Counted from the stretch's first letter, positions 14,774-26,500 are shown. The stretch is DNA of 64,000 nucleotides from Pseudaestuariivita atlantica (GCF_001205715.1 NZ_AQQZ01000004.1:248001-312000); one strand, 5' to 3'. Notes: generated from the letters alone by a model not told the origin. Numbers and translations are program-made.

Positions 14774-15382
14774 TCAGGCCGCGTTTGCAAAACAGGCGAC
14801 ACGGTCCGCCAGTTGCCGGGGCGAAGTGTCGCGGCGCACGAAATCGACGAACCCGTGTCCGGGCAGAACCACGTAGGTGAAGACGGAGTGATCGACGAGA
14901 TAGAATTCATCCCCGTCGTCATGGGCGCGGTAAAACACGCGATAGGCCTTGGCCGCGGCATCGATCTGCTCGGGCGTTCCCGTCAGCCCGATGGCCCTGG
15001 GGTGGAAGACGTCGGCAAATTCGCGCACCACGTCGACCGTGTCCCGCGCGGGATCGACGGTGATGAAGACCGGCGTGGCGTCGATACCCTCGTCCGCCAG
15101 AAGGTCCACCGCCTCGGCATTGCGGGCCATGTCCAGCGGGCAAACATCCGGGCAGAACGTGTAGCCGAAATAGATCAGCGTCGGTTCGGTAATGACATCG
15201 GCATCGGTCACCGTTTCACCGTTGCCGTTCACAAGCGTGAAAGGCCCGCCGATATCGCCGCCCGCAACGCCGGAGCGGCAGGCGGCGAACACGTCGCGCG
15301 CCTCGCGGCTTGTGACGTACCAAAGGCTTCCGATCAGCGCCACGATGGCAAGGGTGGCGACAAGTGCGGCGATGCGGATCAT
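14774..15382 (-). CDS. senC: SenC/Sco1-family copper chaperone
   Basis: A 202-residue membrane-anchored thioredoxin-fold protein. One N-terminal membrane segment (about 4-24) is followed by the copper site: Cys77 and Cys81 in TFCPDVCP, and the distal His165 in LVDHSVF. It delivers copper to the CuA/CuB sites of cytochrome oxidase, and in Rhodobacter it also affects RegB signalling. GGAGG lies 4 bases before the ATG at 15382. It is transcribed with regA, and 76 bases separate it from divergent regB, the classical arrangement of this locus. Confidence 0.93.
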   Translation of the reverse strand: MIRIAALVATLAIVALIGSLWYVTSREARDVFAACRSGVAGGDIGGPFTLVNGNGETVTDADVITEPTLIYFGYTFCPDVCPLDMARNAEAVDLLADEGIDATPVFITVDPARDTVDVVREFADVFHPRAIGLTGTPEQIDAAAKAYRVFYRAHDDGDEFYLVDHSVFTYVVLPGHGFVDFVRRDTSPRQLADRVACFANAA

Positions 15383-15458
15383 GCGACCTCCGGTGATTTG
15401 CGTTAAGACAGTGACAGACCTACCTTCCGCAACGAGTGCAGCAAGGAACAATTCCGCG

Positions 15459-16835
15459 ATGCGGCAACCTGACACGACCCAACCGGCGGGGACGCAACGC
15501 GGCAACTGGATCCGACTGCGCACGATGATCGTGCTGCGATGGGTGGCGATCACCGGCCAGATCCTTGCGATCACCGTCGCGACATGGGTGTTCGGCCTGC
15601 AATTGCCGCTGGGCTTGTGTTTCCTCGCCATCGGGCTGTCGGCGGCGTCGAACGTCGTGGCGATGTTCGTCTATCCCGAGAACAAGCGGCTGTCGGAAAC
15701 CGAGAACCTCTGGACCACCTATTTCGACCTTCTGCAACTGTGTTTCCTGCTGTTTCTGACCGGCGGCCTGAACAATCCCTTCGCCATGCTCGTGCTGGGG
15801 CCGGTGGTGTTGTCGTCGACCGTCCTGTCGCTGGGCGCGGCCCTGTTCGTGGGCGCGACGGCCCTGGCCCTGACAACCGCGATGGTGTTCGTCCACGTGC
15901 CGCTGGTCACGGCGCAGGGCACGATCCTGTCGATGCCCGATATCTTCAAGTTCGGCCACTGGACCGCTCTGGTCATCGCGATCGTCTTCGTCGGCGTCTA
16001 CTCGCGGCGCGTCACGACCGAGATCAACTCGATGTCCGACGCGCTTGCCGCGACGCAGATGGCGCTGGCGCGGGAGCAGAAGCTGACCGACTTGGGCGGA
16101 GTGGTTGCCGCCGCCGCGCACGAACTGGGCACGCCCCTAGCCACGATCAAGCTGACCTCGGCGGAATTGATGGAAGAGTTGGAGGGCGACCAGCGCGAAG
16201 ACGCGGCCCTGATCCGCGAACAGGCGGATCGCTGCCGCGACATCCTTCGGTCGATGGGACGAGCGGGCAAGGACGATTCACATCTCAAACAAGCCCCGCT
16301 GAGCGAGATCATCCGCGAGGCTGCCGAACCCCACCAGGACCGCGGCAAGGCGCTGTCGCAATCCGCGCTGTCCGGCGATCCCGGCGGGTCGATCCAGCCC
16401 GTCATCGTGCGCCAGCCCGAGATCATTCACGGGCTGCGCAACCTCGTGCAGAACGCCGTCGATTTCGCGGACAGCGCCGTCTGGATCGAAACGATGTGGA
16501 CGAACGACACCATCTCGATCCGGATACAGGATGACGGGCCGGGCTTTCCGCCGCACCTGATAGGACGGATCGGCGACCCGTTCATGCGGCGGCGCCGCGA
16601 CGGCGCGCGCGGTCACCAGCGCCCGGAATACGAAGGCATGGGTCTGGGGCTGTTCATTGCCAAGACGCTGCTGGAACGGACGGGGGCCGAGCTGACCTTT
16701 GCCAATGGCGCGTATAACGGCACGCGCGGGTCCGGCGCCATTGTCGAGGTGCTGTGGCGACGCGCGATGATCGACGTGGCGCGCAGCGACACGCCCAGCC
16801 CCGCGCTAACCCCGAACCAGCTGATCCTGCCCTGA
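15459..16835 (+). CDS. regB: Redox sensor histidine kinase RegB/PrrB
   Basis: A 458-residue membrane kinase that phosphorylates RegA under reducing conditions. Six membrane segments (about 25-185) contain the quinone-binding loop GGLNNPF (102-108). The H-box is AAAAHELGTPLA with His221. The redox-active Cys259 sits in DRCRDILRSMG. The ATPase domain shows N-box LVQNAVDF, DDGPGFP and GMGLGLFIAKTLLE. All known regulatory residues are intact, so both cysteine and quinone sensing should work. AAGGA lies 11 bases before the ATG at 15459. The frame stays open far upstream, but that part only shadows senC. Confidence 0.95.
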   Translation: MRQPDTTQPAGTQRGNWIRLRTMIVLRWVAITGQILAITVATWVFGLQLPLGLCFLAIGLSAASNVVAMFVYPENKRLSETENLWTTYFDLLQLCFLLFLTGGLNNPFAMLVLGPVVLSSTVLSLGAALFVGATALALTTAMVFVHVPLVTAQGTILSMPDIFKFGHWTALVIAIVFVGVYSRRVTTEINSMSDALAATQMALAREQKLTDLGGVVAAAAHELGTPLATIKLTSAELMEELEGDQREDAALIREQADRCRDILRSMGRAGKDDSHLKQAPLSEIIREAAEPHQDRGKALSQSALSGDPGGSIQPVIVRQPEIIHGLRNLVQNAVDFADSAVWIETMWTNDTISIRIQDDGPGFPPHLIGRIGDPFMRRRRDGARGHQRPEYEGMGLGLFIAKTLLERTGAELTFANGAYNGTRGSGAIVEVLWRRAMIDVARSDTPSPALTPNQLILP

Positions 16836-16870
16836 TCGTTTACGGAATATCCACATATCCGGACGCCAAA

Positions 16871-16885
16871 TTAACGATTTGTTAA
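16871..16885. promoter_or_regulatory. CtrA-type binding site (TTAA-N7-TTAA)
   Basis: TTAA at 16871-16874 and TTAA at 16882-16885, separated by exactly seven bases and followed by C, is a perfect match to the full CtrA motif of alphaproteobacteria. It lies 39 bases upstream of the PAS-protein start, in the 89-base gap after regB. Confidence 0.55.
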
Positions 16886-16924
16886 CCGTCGCGAACAAAC
16901 CCTTTCAACCGGAAGGGGAACGGA

Positions 16925-18445
16925 ATGTTGACTTTCGGATGGCTGGAGTTGGCCGTCATTCTCGGCGCGGCGCTGGGCACCGCCGCATTCACGGTGCGAT
17001 TCCTGTCGGCTTCGCCGAACCGGTTGCGCCGGGACCCCGCGCCGAAGGATCCGATTGTCCTTGTCCTGTCCGAAGGCCGGATCACCCGGACCAGCGCCGC
17101 CGCCGGTGCGTTGCTTGACCTGATCGACCGCGATGATGGCTGGGCCGCCGTGCGGGCCGTCTTCGAACACCGCTTTCCCGACCTGCCCGAAATCCCTCCC
17201 GACATGACAGACGGCAAGGCCGTCGTCTACACCGCCGCCGATGCGCCCAACGATCCCGCGCGGCTGGTCCTGACGACACGGGACGCGGTGACGACGATCA
17301 CGCTGGAAGAGGCCGACGGGGCATCGCAGGGCGTCATGCTGTCGGCGCAGGTCCGCGCCATGGCCAGCACGGCGGAACGCGCACCGCACCCGATGTGGAT
17401 CCTCGACAACAAGGGCGCGCTGGCATGGGGCAACGCCGCCTACTGGGATATGGCACAATCCCATCTGGGCGCGCGCGCCTCGCACGAGGTCCTGTTCGAT
17501 GTCGGCGATCTTGGCATGTCGGGCACGGTGAACCACCGGCGCTGCGCCATCGGATCGCCGGACCCCGAAAAGCAACTCTGGTTCGATGTGAGTCGCAGCG
17601 TGCACGGGCCGAACACGCTGTTCTTCGCGACCGAGGTCACGGCGGTCGTCCGGGCCGAGGCCGCCCAGCGCAACTTTGTCCAGACCCTGACCAAGACCTT
17701 TGCGCACCTGTCCATCGGGCTGGCGATCTTTGATCGCGACCGGCAGCTTGCACTGTTCAATCCCGCGCTGATCGACCTGACGGACCTGTCGCCCGAATTC
17801 CTGTCGCAACGGCCGAACCTGATGTCCTTCTTCGACGGCCTGCGTGAAAACCACGTGATGCCCGAACCCAAGAACTATACCGGCTGGCGCGAAACGCTGG
17901 CGGACGTGGTGATCGCGGCAAGCGACGGGCGCTATTCCGAAACGTGGAACCTGCCTTCGGGCCTCACCTACCGCGTCACCGGACGCCCCCACCCGGACGG
18001 AGCCATCGCCTTCCTGTTCGAGGACATCAGCGCCGAGATTTCGCTGACCCGCCGCTTCCGCGAAGAGCTTGAGATCGGGCACGCGGTGCTCGACACGCTG
18101 GAAACCGCGGTTGCGGTGTTCTCTCCATCCGGGCGGCTGACGTTTTCGAACACGGCCTATGACCGGCTTTGGGGGGTCGAAACCGATACCGGTCTGGGCG
18201 ACGTGACCGTGCAGACCACCTCGAAACTTTGGCAGTCACGCTGCCATCCGTCGCCCGCATGGACCGATATCCGCGACTACGTCATGTCCTATGGCCCGCG
18301 CGAAGAGTGGAGCGCGGTGGTCCGCAATCTCGACGGTCGGTCGCTGACATGCGAGGCCGAACCGCTGAGCGGCGGCGCGACCCTCGTCCGGTTCAAGATC
18401 GGCCAGCCGACCTTGCCTCCACAATCGGTGTCCGTGGGCGTCTAA
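16925..18445 (+). CDS. Membrane-anchored multi-PAS protein without output domain
   Basis: A 506-residue protein with one N-terminal membrane segment (about 7-27) and at least three PAS-like units: about 155-240 (HPMWILDNKGALAWGNAAY), 265-370 (IGLAIFDRDRQLALFNPAL, ending in FLFEDISAEI) and 385-495 (ETAVAVFSPSGRLTFSNTAY). No kinase H-box, GGDEF or EAL domain follows; the chain ends with the last PAS unit. Such PAS-only proteins may be kinases that lost their catalytic half or adaptor sensors. AAGGGG lies about 7 bases before the ATG. A CtrA-type box precedes it and tsaE follows after 43 bases. Confidence 0.75.
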   Translation: MLTFGWLELAVILGAALGTAAFTVRFLSASPNRLRRDPAPKDPIVLVLSEGRITRTSAAAGALLDLIDRDDGWAAVRAVFEHRFPDLPEIPPDMTDGKAVVYTAADAPNDPARLVLTTRDAVTTITLEEADGASQGVMLSAQVRAMASTAERAPHPMWILDNKGALAWGNAAYWDMAQSHLGARASHEVLFDVGDLGMSGTVNHRRCAIGSPDPEKQLWFDVSRSVHGPNTLFFATEVTAVVRAEAAQRNFVQTLTKTFAHLSIGLAIFDRDRQLALFNPALIDLTDLSPEFLSQRPNLMSFFDGLRENHVMPEPKNYTGWRETLADVVIAASDGRYSETWNLPSGLTYRVTGRPHPDGAIAFLFEDISAEISLTRRFREELEIGHAVLDTLETAVAVFSPSGRLTFSNTAYDRLWGVETDTGLGDVTVQTTSKLWQSRCHPSPAWTDIRDYVMSYGPREEWSAVVRNLDGRSLTCEAEPLSGGATLVRFKIGQPTLPPQSVSVGV

Positions 18446-18488
18446 CCCGCTTGCAGCGGCGGCGGGGGGCGGTCATCTTCGGCCCACC

Positions 18489-18977
18489 ATGACCGCGCAC
18501 CTGACCCGTTCCACGCTTGCCGAGTACCACCTGCCGGACGACCGCGCGACCGAGGCGTTCGCGCAAGCCTGGGCGCGGGTCCTGCGTGCGGGCGACGTGG
18601 TGCTGCTGGAAGGCGGGATCGGCGCGGGCAAGACGGCCTTTGCCCGCGCGCTGATCCAGTCGCGGCTGGCAGAGCCCGAAGACGTCCCCTCCCCGACCTT
18701 CACGCTGGTCCAGACCTACGACACCCCGGATTTCGAGATCTGGCACTGCGACCTTTACCGCGTCAGCGGGCCAGGAGAGGTGATCGAACTGGGCCTCGAA
18801 GAAGCGATGGAGACGGCCCTGTGCCTGATCGAATGGCCCGAACGGCTGGGTGACCTGCGCCCGGCCGATGCCGTGACGCTGACCTTTGCCGTGGATGCCG
18901 AAGGGAGCGGTCGTGATGTTGCCGTGTCCGGCCTGGCAGAACGCTGGGCAAGCCGGGTACCCGCATGGCCGGCATGA
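18489..18977 (+). CDS. tsaE: tRNA threonylcarbamoyladenosine biosynthesis ATPase TsaE
   Basis: A 162-residue P-loop ATPase needed for the t6A modification at position 37 of ANN-decoding tRNAs, acting with TsaB, TsaC and TsaD. The Walker A motif is EGGIGAGKT (41-49), followed by the family signatures SPTFTLVQTY and HCDLYR, and LIEWPERL near residue 115. It starts a chain of ATGA-overlapping genes (amgK, murU, addB, addA). The other t6A genes are not in the window. Confidence 0.93.
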   Translation: MTAHLTRSTLAEYHLPDDRATEAFAQAWARVLRAGDVVLLEGGIGAGKTAFARALIQSRLAEPEDVPSPTFTLVQTYDTPDFEIWHCDLYRVSGPGEVIELGLEEAMETALCLIEWPERLGDLRPADAVTLTFAVDAEGSGRDVAVSGLAERWASRVPAWPA

Positions 18978-19939
18978 CCCGCGCACCACTGATCGACGCC
19001 TTCCTTGCCCGCTCGGGTTGGGACACGGCCGTGCGGCACCCGCTTGCAGGTGACGCGTCGGCCCGCCGGTACATTCGGCTGATCGCGCAAGATGGCGCAC
19101 AGGCCATGCTGATGGACGCACCGCCAGAGACCGGCGAAGACACCGCACCATTCGTCCGCGTGGCCCGGCATCTGGCACGTGCAGGGTTCAGCGCCCCCGC
19201 GATCCTCGACTGGGACGAACCGGCCGGCCTGATCCTGATGGAGGATCTGGGGGACGGGCTGGTCTCTGCCATCTGCGCAGAGGACCAAGGCCACGAGCCG
19301 ATGATCTATGCCGCGACGGCGCGGATGCTCGCGGCCCTGCATCTGGAACCCGTTCCAGAATGGGCGGACCGCTACGACCCGCCTCGCATGGCCGAAATGC
19401 TGGGCCCCTTCCACGAATACGCCGTCCCGATGAACCGGGGCGGGATCAGCGACATGGAACGCGCGATGGAGGATACCCTGCGCGCCCACGCCCTTGCCGA
19501 CCCCGTGCTGATCCTGCGCGATTTCCATGCCGAGAACCTGTTGTGGCTGCCCGAACGTGACGGCCATGCCCGGATCGGCCTGCTCGATTTCCAGGACGCG
19601 CTGGCGGGCGATCCGACCTATGATCTTGCCTCGCTCTTCCAGGATGCACGGCGGGACGTGTCGGCGGAAGCATCAAGGGCGGCGACAGAGGCGTTCTGCG
19701 ACGCCACCGGGCACAGCCACGACGCGGTCGTTGCCGGGGTGGCGGTGCAGGGTGCCCAACGCAACCTGCGCATCCTTGGCATCTTCGCGCGGCTGACACG
19801 CGCCGGGAAACCGAAATACGCCCCCCTTGTGCCCCGCGTCGAACACCACCTCGCGGCATGCCTTGCACACCCCGCCTGCACCGATTTGCGCCGCGCCCTT
19901 GCCCGCGCCGCGCCCGGATACCTGGCGGTGCACGCATGA
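18974..19939 (+). CDS. amgK: Anomeric MurNAc/GlcNAc kinase AmgK-like phosphotransferase
   Basis: A 321-residue kinase of the aminoglycoside phosphotransferase fold. The catalytic loop is [11 protein letters not shown] (Asp183), the Mg-binding segment LLDFQDAL (Asp205), with [10 protein letters not shown] near residue 88. AmgK phosphorylates N-acetylmuramate at C1 so that MurU can make UDP-MurNAc, the anabolic peptidoglycan-recycling route that bypasses fosfomycin-sensitive synthesis. The start at 18974 overlaps the tsaE stop (ATGA); an in-frame ATG lies three codons earlier. murU follows with the same ATGA overlap, which supports the assignment. Confidence 0.87.
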   Translation: MTRAPLIDAFLARSGWDTAVRHPLAGDASARRYIRLIAQDGAQAMLMDAPPETGEDTAPFVRVARHLARAGFSAPAILDWDEPAGLILMEDLGDGLVSAICAEDQGHEPMIYAATARMLAALHLEPVPEWADRYDPPRMAEMLGPFHEYAVPMNRGGISDMERAMEDTLRAHALADPVLILRDFHAENLLWLPERDGHARIGLLDFQDALAGDPTYDLASLFQDARRDVSAEASRAATEAFCDATGHSHDAVVAGVAVQGAQRNLRILGIFARLTRAGKPKYAPLVPRVEHHLAACLAHPACTDLRRALARAAPGYLAVHA

Positions 19940-20622
19940 CCGCGCCACGCTCCATCCTGTTCTTCGCCGCCGGGTTCGGCACCCGCATGCGGCCCCTGAC
20001 CGACACCCGGCCCAAGCCGCTGATCGAGGTCGCAGGCCAGCCGCTTCTGACCCATGCGCTGAACCAGACCAAGGGACTCGACCTGCCGCGCAAGGTGGTG
20101 AACGCGCATTACCTTGGCGACCAGATCGCGGAGTATGCCGCGACGCACGGGCTGGACCTGTCGCGGGAGGAGCCCGACATCCTCGACACCGGTGGCGGGT
20201 TGAAACAGGCGCTGCCGCTGATGGCGGACGGGCCGGTCTTCACGCTTAACACCGATGCGGTCTGGACCGGCCCCTCTCCCCTTCAAACGCTGAACGCGGC
20301 GTGGGACCCGGCGCGCATGGATGCGCTTTTGCTCTGCGTGCCAACCGACCGGGCGGAAGGCCATGGTGGCACGGGCGACTTCACGATCGACGCCGAAGGG
20401 CGGCTGCATCGCGGCGGGCCATACGTCTATTCCGGGGCGCAGATCATCAAGGGCGCATGCGTCGCCGCACGGCCCGAGCGCGCATTCTCGCTCAACGCCG
20501 TCTGGACCGACCTCGCCCAGCGCGGGCGGCTCTTTGGCGCGGTGCATCCCGGCGGATGGTGCGACGTTGGCCATTCCGGCGGCATCGCGCTGGCCGAGGC
20601 GATGCTGGAGCGCGCGACATGA
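19936..20622 (+). CDS. murU: N-acetylmuramate-1-phosphate uridylyltransferase MurU-like
   Basis: A 228-residue nucleotidyltransferase with the glucose-1-phosphate-thymidylyltransferase fold: [13 protein letters not shown] (about 10-22), [20 protein letters not shown], the metal-binding NTDAVW and late GWCDVGH. The size fits MurU (about 225 residues) better than mannose-1-phosphate guanylyltransferases. Coupled to AmgK it converts MurNAc-1-phosphate to UDP-MurNAc in peptidoglycan recycling. ATGA overlaps join it to amgK upstream and addB downstream. Confidence 0.87.
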   Translation: MTAPRSILFFAAGFGTRMRPLTDTRPKPLIEVAGQPLLTHALNQTKGLDLPRKVVNAHYLGDQIAEYAATHGLDLSREEPDILDTGGGLKQALPLMADGPVFTLNTDAVWTGPSPLQTLNAAWDPARMDALLLCVPTDRAEGHGGTGDFTIDAEGRLHRGGPYVYSGAQIIKGACVAARPERAFSLNAVWTDLAQRGRLFGAVHPGGWCDVGHSGGIALAEAMLERAT

Positions 20623-23519
20623 CCCTCTTCACCCTCCCTCCCGGCGTCGACTTCGCCGCCGAACTGATGCGCGGGTTGGTCGAAAGGCATCCTGATCCGA
20701 TCGAGCTTGCCCGCGTGCGGGTCATCGTGAACACCCGCCGGATGGAGCGTCGCCTCACGACGCTCTTCACCGCCGGGCCTGCCCTCCTTCTGCCGAGGAT
20801 CGAGGTGGTCACGGCCATGAGCCTCCCGCCGGGCCATCCGCCGATCCCGCCCGCGACCTCGGGCCTGCGGCGCAGGCTCGACATCATCGAACTGGTCGCC
20901 CGGCTGATCGAGGCCGACCCGACCCTCGCCCCCCGCGCATCGCTGTACGACCTTGCCGACAGCCTGATCGCGCTGATGGACGAAATGCAGGGGGAGGGCG
21001 TCACGGCCGACACCGTCGCAAAGCTCGACGTGACCGACCAGTCGGGGCACTGGGCCCGCGCGCAGCGCTTCTTCGGGATCGTCGCGCATTACCTCGGGGC
21101 GGCCACCGGCGTGGATGCAGAGACCCGGCAGGTGCGGGTCACGGATGCCTGGCTGGCCCACTGGCAGGACCATCCGCCCGTCACACCCGTCTACATCGCC
21201 GGGTCGACCGGGTCGCGTGGAACGACGCATCGGCTGATGCTGGCGGCGGCGCAGCTGTCCGGTTGCGGCCTCATCCTACCCGGTTTCGATCACGACCTGC
21301 CGCCCGAAGGCTGGGCCAGGCTGAACGATCCGCTGAGCGGGGAAGACCATCCGCAGTTCCGCTATGCACGCCTTCTGCGCGCGCTCGACCTGAACGCGGG
21401 CGATACACAACCATGGACCGACGCGGCCCCGTCCGACCCGCTGCGCAACCGGCTTGTCTCCCTCGCCCTGCGCCCCGCGCCCGTCACCGACCAGTGGCGG
21501 CGTGACGGACCGGCGCTGGGTGACCTTGGCAACGCGCTTGACAATGTCACGCTGCTCGAAGCGTCCTCCCCGCGCGAGGAGGCGCAGGCCATCGCGCTGC
21601 GCCTGCGGCAGGCGGCAGAGGACGGACGCGCGGCGGCACTGATCACGCCCGACCGGATGCTGACCCGCCGGGTCGCGGCGGCGCTGGACCGCTGGGGCAT
21701 CGTGCCGGATGACAGCGCAGGCACGCCCCTTCACCTGTCGCCCCCCGGTCGCCTGTTGCGGCACCTTGCAGCCTTGCCGACGCAACCTGTCACGGTGGAA
21801 ACCCTGCTGACGGTGATGAAGCACCCGTTGACCCATTCCGGCGGCGACCGCGGCGCGCACCAGCGGCTGACCCGCGACCTGGAACTGCACCTGCGCGACA
21901 AGGAGGTCGCCTATCCCGATCCCGCCCGGATCAGGGCGTTTGCCGCGTCCAAGGATGCAGCGGCATGGGGCGAATGGGCCTGTGACGTGCTGTTCGGCAC
22001 GGATGCCGACACGCGGCCGGTAGAGGCGCAGACCCGCACCCTGATCGAACGCGCGGAGCGTGCCGCCGCTGGCCCGGATGGAGACCCGGCCGAGTTGTGG
22101 GCAGGCGCGGCGGGCCGGCAGGCGCGCGAGATGCTTGATGATCTGGAGGCCGAGGCGGGCGCCGACGACGCCCCGACCATCCCGATGGCACCGCGCGACT
22201 TTGCCAACCTCGTCCACTCGCTTCTGTCGCGGGGCGAGGTTCGGGATCGGGACGCGCCGCACCCGCACGTGCTGATCTGGGGCACTCTGGAAGCGCGGGT
22301 GCAGGGGGCCGAGGTTGTGATCCTCGGCGGGCTGAACGACGGGACATGGCCGCAGGCCCCGCGCCCCGACCCGTGGCTGAACCGCGTGCTGCGCAACCGC
22401 GCGGGCCTTTTGCTGCCGGATCGGCAGGTGGGCCTGTCCGCCCATGACTTCCAGATCGCGGTTGCCGCGCCCGAAGTGTGGCTGAGCCGGTCCCTGAAAT
22501 CCGACGATGCAGAAACCGTGCCCTCGCGCTGGATCAACCGGCTGGGCAACCTGCTGACGGGGCTCGACGCGCAGGGAGGCGACGCGGCATGGAAGGCCGC
22601 CCGCGCGCGCGGTGAGACGTGGTTGCGGCAGGCCGAGATGCTGGACGCGGTCGATCCCGGCACGCCCGCCCCGCGCCCGTCACCCGCACCGCCAAGGGAC
22701 GTCCGGCCGCGCAGCCTGAACGTGACCGACATCGCGCGATTGCGGCGCGACCCTTACGCCATCTATGCGCGCGACATCCTGCGCCTGCGCCCACTGAACC
22801 CTGTCGTGCGCGTCCCCGACCCGCGCCTGCGGGGCATCCTGATGCACCGCGCGCTTGAACGGTTCGTGAAGGGCGGCGTGATCACCCCCGAGGCGCTCAG
22901 CGCGGCGGGAGAGGTCGCCTTTGCCGAAGGCGCGCCATGGGCCTCGACCCGCGCGGCGTGGCAGGCGCGGCTGGACCGGATCGCGCCCGCCTTTGTCACG
23001 GCGGAACTCGGGCGGCAGGCGCTCGCCCACCCCGTCGCGTTCGAAGCCAAGGCACGGACGACGATCAAGGGAGTGGGCGTCGAGTTGAAAGGCCGCGCCG
23101 ACCGGATCGACCTGACCGAAGACGGCCAGGCATTCCTGTACGATTACAAGACCGGCGCACCGCCGACGCCGCCCAAGCAGCTCGCCTTCGACCGGCAATT
23201 GCTGATCGAAGCGGCGATGCTGACCTTCGGCGCGTTCGACGCGGTGGCCGCCACCACCGTGATCCGCGCGACCTACCTGGGCCTTGGCACCGACGTGCCC
23301 GAGGTCGACGCACCGCTGGGCGATGGCGACAAGCAGGAAACGGTCGAGGAAGTCTGGGCCAAGCTGGCGACTTTCCTCGAACAGGTGCTTGATCCCGGCC
23401 ACGGCTTCACCTCACGCCGCGCCGTGTTCGAGACGCGGTTCGAAGGCGATTACGACCACCTCGCCCGGTTCGGCGAATGGGATCACACCACGCCCGCAAC
23501 CCTGCAGGTGCTGACATGA
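20619..23519 (+). CDS. addB: Double-strand break repair protein AddB
   Basis: A 966-residue subunit of the alphaproteobacterial AddAB helicase-nuclease, which resects broken DNA ends for RecA. The N-terminal half is a degenerate, inactivated helicase (no clear Walker A). [16 protein letters not shown] is at about 565-580. The C-terminal nuclease domain (about 695-900) shows [36 protein letters not shown] and FLYDYKTG, the last two holding the PD-(D/E)XK catalytic Asp and Lys. The start by ATGA overlap with murU is the first ATG with homology; an in-frame upstream extension from 20301 lies inside murU. Confidence 0.93.
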   Translation: MTLFTLPPGVDFAAELMRGLVERHPDPIELARVRVIVNTRRMERRLTTLFTAGPALLLPRIEVVTAMSLPPGHPPIPPATSGLRRRLDIIELVARLIEADPTLAPRASLYDLADSLIALMDEMQGEGVTADTVAKLDVTDQSGHWARAQRFFGIVAHYLGAATGVDAETRQVRVTDAWLAHWQDHPPVTPVYIAGSTGSRGTTHRLMLAAAQLSGCGLILPGFDHDLPPEGWARLNDPLSGEDHPQFRYARLLRALDLNAGDTQPWTDAAPSDPLRNRLVSLALRPAPVTDQWRRDGPALGDLGNALDNVTLLEASSPREEAQAIALRLRQAAEDGRAAALITPDRMLTRRVAAALDRWGIVPDDSAGTPLHLSPPGRLLRHLAALPTQPVTVETLLTVMKHPLTHSGGDRGAHQRLTRDLELHLRDKEVAYPDPARIRAFAASKDAAAWGEWACDVLFGTDADTRPVEAQTRTLIERAERAAAGPDGDPAELWAGAAGRQAREMLDDLEAEAGADDAPTIPMAPRDFANLVHSLLSRGEVRDRDAPHPHVLIWGTLEARVQGAEVVILGGLNDGTWPQAPRPDPWLNRVLRNRAGLLLPDRQVGLSAHDFQIAVAAPEVWLSRSLKSDDAETVPSRWINRLGNLLTGLDAQGGDAAWKAARARGETWLRQAEMLDAVDPGTPAPRPSPAPPRDVRPRSLNVTDIARLRRDPYAIYARDILRLRPLNPVVRVPDPRLRGILMHRALERFVKGGVITPEALSAAGEVAFAEGAPWASTRAAWQARLDRIAPAFVTAELGRQALAHPVAFEAKARTTIKGVGVELKGRADRIDLTEDGQAFLYDYKTGAPPTPPKQLAFDRQLLIEAAMLTFGAFDAVAATTVIRATYLGLGTDVPEVDAPLGDGDKQETVEEVWAKLATFLEQVLDPGHGFTSRRAVFETRFEGDYDHLARFGEWDHTTPATLQVLT

Positions 23520-26500
23520 TCCGCCGCGACGACGCGACCGAGGCGCAGGTCAGGGCGGCGGATCCCGGTCTGTCGACATGGCTGTCGGCCAATGCCGGTT
23601 CGGGCAAGACCCGCGTTCTGACCGACCGCGTGGCGCGGCTGCTCTTGCAGGGCGTGCGGCCGGAAAAGATCCTGTGCCTGACCTACACCAAGGCCGCCGC
23701 GTCCGAGATGCAGAACCGCCTGTTCGCGCGACTGGGCGGCTGGGCGATGCGCCCCGACGACGCGCTGCGCCGCGACCTGGCCGAACTGGGCGAGGACGGC
23801 CCCTTCCCTACCGACCGCCTGAACAAGGCACGTCGGCTGTTTGCCACGGCGATCGAGGCACCGGGCGGGCTGAAGATCCAGACAATCCACTCCTTCTGCG
23901 CAACGCTTCTGCGGCGCTTCCCTCTCGAAGCCGGGGTCAGCCCGCAATTTCACGAGATGGAGGACCGCGCCGCCGCCCTGCTGCGTGTCGAGGTGGTCGA
24001 AGCGCTGGCCTCCGGCCCTGACGCGCCGCGCGTCACGGACGTGGCGCGGGGGCTGAGCGAGGACGGGTTCGACGATATCTGTACCGAGGTTCTGGCCCAC
24101 CGCGCGGGCCTGATCCCGCCCGCCGACCCGGCGACGATCCGGGGCTGGTTCGGTGTGCCGCCGAACCAGACCGCCGACGCGATCCTGCAGGACACCCTGC
24201 GCCCCGGCGACATGACGCTTTTGCACGCGCTGGTCGGCGTTTTTGGAAACAGCGGCTCGAACGACCAGAAGGCCGCCCGCGCGCTAGGCCGGATCACGCA
24301 ACTGGATGCAGGCGCGATTGCCACGCTCGAAGCGGTATTCCTGTTCAAGGGCGGCAAGACACCCGGCGCGGCCAAGATCGGCACGTTGCCGATGAAGTCG
24401 ACGCGTGACGCGATGGACCCCGCCCTGCTCGACCGCCTGAACGACTGGATGCGCGCGGTCGAGGACGGAAAGGCCCGCCGCATCGCGTTGCACGCCGCCG
24501 ACCGCACCATCGCGCTCCACCAGTTCGCCGAGGTGTTCGTGCCCGCCTATGACGCGGCCAAGCTGCGGCGCGGGGTGCTGGATTTCGACGACCTGATCGA
24601 CCGTGCCCGCGCGCTGCTGAACGACCGCGACGTGGCCGAATGGGTGCTGTACCGGCTGGATGGCGGGATCGACCATATCCTTGTCGACGAGGCGCAGGAC
24701 ACCTCCCCCCGGCAATGGGACGTGGTGGACCGGCTGGCGCTGGAAATCACCAGCGGTCAGGGCACGGCAGAGGACCGCCCGCGCACCCTCTTCGTCGTGG
24801 GTGACAAGAAGCAGTCGATCTATTCCTTCCAGGGGGCCGATCCCGGCGCGTTCGACCGGATGCAGGAGCAGTTCGGCGCGCAACTCGCCCATGGGCCGAC
24901 GCCCCTACAGGACGCGACGCTGGAATACTCGTTCCGATCCGCGCCCGTGATCCTCGACCTTGTGGATGCGACATTTCGGGGGCGCGAAGCCTCGGGGTTT
25001 GCCGGACGCGGATCGCACAAGGCGTTCCATGCCGCGATGCCCGGACGGGTGGAGATGTGGCCGCTGGTCCCGAAACCCGACAAGATCGATGACCCAGCCT
25101 TCGAGGACCCGGTGGACGTGGTGCGGCACGAGGATGCGCCCGCCGTCCTCGCCCGGCGCATCGCGCTGGAACTGCGCCGGATGATCGACACGCGCACGCC
25201 CATCGCCGTGTTCGACCGGGACCGCGGCCAGTGGTCCTCCCGCCCGATGACGCCCGGCGACGTGCTGATCCTTGTCCAGAGCCGCGGCCCGATCTTTGAC
25301 GAGATCATCCGCGCGCTGAAGGCCGCGAACGTGCCAACGGCGGGCACCGACCGGCTGAAGGTCAGTGCCGAACTGGCGGTGCGTGACCTGCGCGCGCTGC
25401 TGACCGTGCTGGCGACGCCCGAGGATGACCTCGCGCTGGCGACCGTCCTCAAAAGCCCGCTGTTTGGATGGGACGAACAGCGGCTCTACACCCTCGCGCA
25501 TCACCGGAAAGACCCGTTCCTGTGGCAATCCCTGCGCACCGCGCCGGCGGCGGAGGCGGAGACCACGCTGCTTCTCGACCTGATGCGGCAGGCGGATTTC
25601 CAGCGGCCCTTCGACCTGATCGAACGGGCGCTGACCCGCCACGACGGGCGGCGCAAGCTGCTGTCGCGGCTGGGGCTGGAGGCTGAAGACGGCATCAACG
25701 CGCTTCTGGCGCAGGCGCTGGCCTACGAGCAGGGGGAAATCCCCTCGCTCACCGGGTTCCTCGCGTGGATGGAAACCGACGACGACAAGATCAAGCGCCA
25801 GATCTCGCAAAACGCCGACCAGGTGCGGGTGATGTCGGTGCATGGCGCGAAGGGGCTGGAAGCGCCGGTGGTGATCCTGCCCGACACGACCCCCAAGAAG
25901 GACGAGATCAAGGGCAACGTCGTGACAGATGCGGGTCGCGTGCTGTGGAAGACCCGCGCGGCGGAAACGCCGGAAACGGTGGCAACCGCCCTGGCCGACG
26001 CCAAGGCCCGGCAGAATGCCGAACGGGACCGCCTTCTTTACGTCGCCATGACGCGGGCGGAACAGCGGCTGATCGTCTGCGCCGCGGGCGAGCTTGGGAA
26101 AGAGGGCAAGGGCTGGTACGACATCATCCGGCGCGGCATGGAAGAGCGTGGCGCAACCATCGAACCATTCGCCTTTGCGGACGGGGAAGGCGGCGCGGGA
26201 CTGGCGCTGGATGGCACGCCGTGGCCTGCCATCGTCGACATCCCACCGCCAGCAGCCACGCAACAGGACGCGCTGCCCGGATGGGCGCACCAGGTGGCAC
26301 CGCCGCCCGCGCCGGCCCCCGGCTCCCGCTCGCCCTCGGACCTTGGCGGAGCGAAGGCCCTGCCGGGAGAGGACGGGCAGGACGTGGAGGCGGCCATGGC
26401 CTTTGGCAGCATCGTCCACCGGCTGCTGGAACACCTGCCCGCCTTGCCACGTGACACCCACCGCGACGCGGCGCGCGACCTGCTGGCAGAGGCCGAACGC

